From JAVBOP01 sp031550405 (GTDB lineage Bacteria; Bacteroidota; Ignavibacteria; Kapaibacteriales; UBA2268): a DNA stretch of 7,449 bases. Positions 6,200 through 7,449 of this stretch are shown here, piece by piece. Below the pieces are notes generated by a model that was given only the letters and a program-made list of their open reading frames with translations, was not told where the DNA came from and searched no databases. Position 1 is the first letter of the stretch. Every line of letters begins with the position of its first letter. Both the position numbers and the translations under genes were made by a program. The stretch covers positions 1-7,449 of the forward strand of contig JAVBOP010000114.1 in the NCBI GenBank assembly GCA_031550405.1. Reading direction: 5' to 3'.

Positions 6200-7366
6200 A
6201 TGAAAATCATTGATGAAATCAAATTGTTCAGTTTGATTGAAAAGTATAAAAATCCTGACCCGCAATTAATCAAAGAAATTATTGATGAAGCAAATAAATG
6301 TAAAGGCTTGAATTTAGAACAAGCGGCTGCTCTTATAAATATCAATAATCACGATAGCTTACAAGAATTATTTTATACGGCAAATAAAATAAAAGAATAT
6401 ATATATGGAAAGCGCGTTGTGTTTTTTGCTCCGCTTTATATCTCGAATTACTGCACCAATGACTGCCTGTATTGTGGTTTTCGCGTTGCCAATAAAGAGA
6501 TGCGGCGTTCTACTTTGTCGCCTGATGAAATTGAAAGCGAAGTTAAATCTATTTTAAATCAGGGACATAAGCGCATCCTGCTGCTCATGGGCGAGCATTC
6601 AAAAAAATCTCCTCTTGATTATTTTTTGCAAACTATTGATACCGTGTATTCTGTCAAAAATGATAATGGCAGCAGCATACGCCGCATTAATGTTGAAATC
6701 GAGGCGCTCTCCAATGAAGAGTTCCAACTACTAAGTCAAATACCTATAGGGACTTACACCGTATTTCAAGAAACATACCATCGAGAAACCTATAATAAAG
6801 TGCATCGTTCCGGCAAGAAGGCAAACTATGATTGGCGCATAGAGGTGATGGACAGGGCGCTGGCAAATGGTTTAAACGATATTGGTATTGGAGCGCTATT
6901 CGGGCTGTTTGACTACCGATTTGAGGTATTGGCGATGATTGCACATGCGGAACATCTTGAAAAAGAGTTCGGCGTCGGTCCCCATACCATCTCAATTCCA
7001 CGCATTCGCTATGCCAAAAATGCTCCGCTGAGCGAACTGATACCGCATGAGGTATCCGATATAAATTTCAAGAAGTTAATAGCTGTATTGCGGTTGACTG
7101 TGCCATATACCGGCATGATATTATCCACTCGCGAAAATGCGGATCTGCGTATGGATTTGCTAAATCTCGGTATTTCTCAAATTAGCGCAGGTTCCCGGAC
7201 TAATCCCGGCGGCTATAAACAGGCTATGAACGACGAGGCTATTGATATGTCTCAATTCCATCTGAATGACAGCAGAACAAGTGGCGAAGTTATTAAGGAT
7301 GTTATAAAACAGGGATTTATACCATCTTTCTGTACATCCTGCTATCGTGTTGGTCGTGTCGGCTAG
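6200..7366 (+). CDS. hydG: [FeFe]-hydrogenase maturase HydG (radical SAM), cut short by an in-frame TAG
   Basis: HydG cleaves tyrosine by radical SAM chemistry and makes the CO- and cyanide-bearing iron synthon for the [FeFe]-hydrogenase H-cluster, together with HydE and HydF. The N-terminal helices include CKGLNLEQAAALI (34-46). The radical SAM motif CTNDCLYC (85-92) gives C85, C89 and C92, the HydG/ThiH spacing CX3CX2C. GEHSKKSPLDY, GTYTVFQETYHRETY, GPHTISIPRIR and QISAGSRTNPGGY are HydG signatures that separate it from ThiH. FCTSCYRVGR (377-386) holds C378 and C381 of the C-terminal cluster motif. The frame stops at TAG 7364-7366 after 388 residues, whereas HydG is usually about 470; homology continues in frame (see the next entry). 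Start: the ATG at 6200 gives a family-like N-terminus, and an ATG at 6116 would add 28 unrelated hydrophobic residues. hydE and hydF are not visible. As read, the protein would lack the third cluster cysteine and probably be non-functional. Confidence 0.93.
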   Translation: MKIIDEIKLFSLIEKYKNPDPQLIKEIIDEANKCKGLNLEQAAALININNHDSLQELFYTANKIKEYIYGKRVVFFAPLYISNYCTNDCLYCGFRVANKEMRRSTLSPDEIESEVKSILNQGHKRILLLMGEHSKKSPLDYFLQTIDTVYSVKNDNGSSIRRINVEIEALSNEEFQLLSQIPIGTYTVFQETYHRETYNKVHRSGKKANYDWRIEVMDRALANGLNDIGIGALFGLFDYRFEVLAMIAHAEHLEKEFGVGPHTISIPRIRYAKNAPLSELIPHEVSDINFKKLIAVLRLTVPYTGMILSTRENADLRMDLLNLGISQISAGSRTNPGGYKQAMNDEAIDMSQFHLNDSRTSGEVIKDVIKQGFIPSFCTSCYRVGRVG

Positions 7367-7449
7367 GATTTCATGGATAAAGCCTAGCCGGGACTTTTCA
7401 AGGTTTTTTGCCTGTCAAATGCACTGCTTACTTTATTAGTATATTTACT
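7364..7449 (+). pseudogene. hydG: In-frame continuation of hydG past two TAG codons (runs off the right edge)
   Basis: Read in the hydG frame, the bases after CYRVGRVG give stop, DFMDKA, stop (7385-7387), PGLFKVFCLSNALLTLLVYL. This lines up residue for residue with the HydG tail as I remember it (GRTGxxFMxxAxPGxxKxFCxPNALLT, then a ...EYL segment). The TAGs fall at two less-conserved positions, usually Glu and Lys or similar, each one base from a sense codon such as GAG or AAG. The Cys codon at 7409-7411 is codon 404, exactly 22 codons after C381, so the CX2CX22C motif is kept and there is no frameshift. The last codons (Leu-Leu-Val before Tyr-Leu) fit less well than the rest. Some 50 residues of a normal HydG would lie beyond the window. 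Confidence 0.75.

Noticed and set aside
7364..7387. Genome-wide reassignment of TAG or pyrrolysine insertion in hydG
   Set aside because: The rhomboid-like gene ends at TAG (3223-3221) at a sensible C-terminus, with purN starting 4 bases later. HydG does not use pyrrolysine, and both TAGs fall at weakly conserved positions one base from common sense codons. Mutation or sequence error is simpler.

Overview
The window reads as a stretch of chromosome from an anaerobic, fermentative member of the Bacteroidota. The signs are: no Shine-Dalgarno motif in front of the genes I checked; one upstream region with a full match to the Bacteroidota housekeeping promoter (TTTG, 19-base spacer, TAnnTTTG); a rhomboid-family protein with the C-terminal tail typical of Bacteroidota rhomboids; and hydG, a maturation factor for [FeFe]-hydrogenase. 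I cannot name a genus. Base composition is uneven: 60-base blocks I counted run from about 25% GC in part of the glycosyltransferase gene to about 57% in part of purN.

Layout. 2-253 (+): the last 83 codons of hutI (histidine degradation). 254-382: a possible terminator, then a Bacteroidota-type promoter. 383-1801 (+): a proton-coupled oligopeptide (POT family) transporter, followed after 39 bases by dapB at 1841-2584 (+) (lysine and diaminopimelate synthesis). dapB converges on a three-gene minus-strand cluster that reads nuoE-type [2Fe-2S] subunit (4582-4109), degenerate rhomboid-like membrane protein (4093-3221), purN (3216-2608). Gaps in the cluster are 15 and 4 bases, so it is probably one transcript. 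Upstream on the same strand is a membrane-anchored family 9 glycosyltransferase (5832-4687). A 367-base AT-rich divergent gap (5833-6199), rich in inverted repeats, separates it from hydG (6200 onward, +).

How the genes fit together. hutI, the peptide transporter and hydG are compatible with a cell that takes up peptides, ferments amino acids and handles H2. dapB, purN and the glycosyltransferase are housekeeping or envelope genes. The nuoE-type gene stands apart from any visible nuo or hyd partner.

The most striking observation is at the right edge. hydG is intact up to a TAG at 7364-7366. Clear HydG homology then continues in the same frame through that TAG and a second one (7385-7387). 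If both are counted as residues, the CX2CX22C motif that binds HydG's C-terminal iron-sulfur cluster is kept exactly. This is a recently broken gene, a sequence-end error, or recoded UAG; the first two are more likely. Other points worth a second look are the rhomboid-like protein that has lost its catalytic residues and the inverted repeats just before hydG. I see no RNA genes, CRISPR array, insertion sequence or prophage. I do not see a convincing new multi-gene system.
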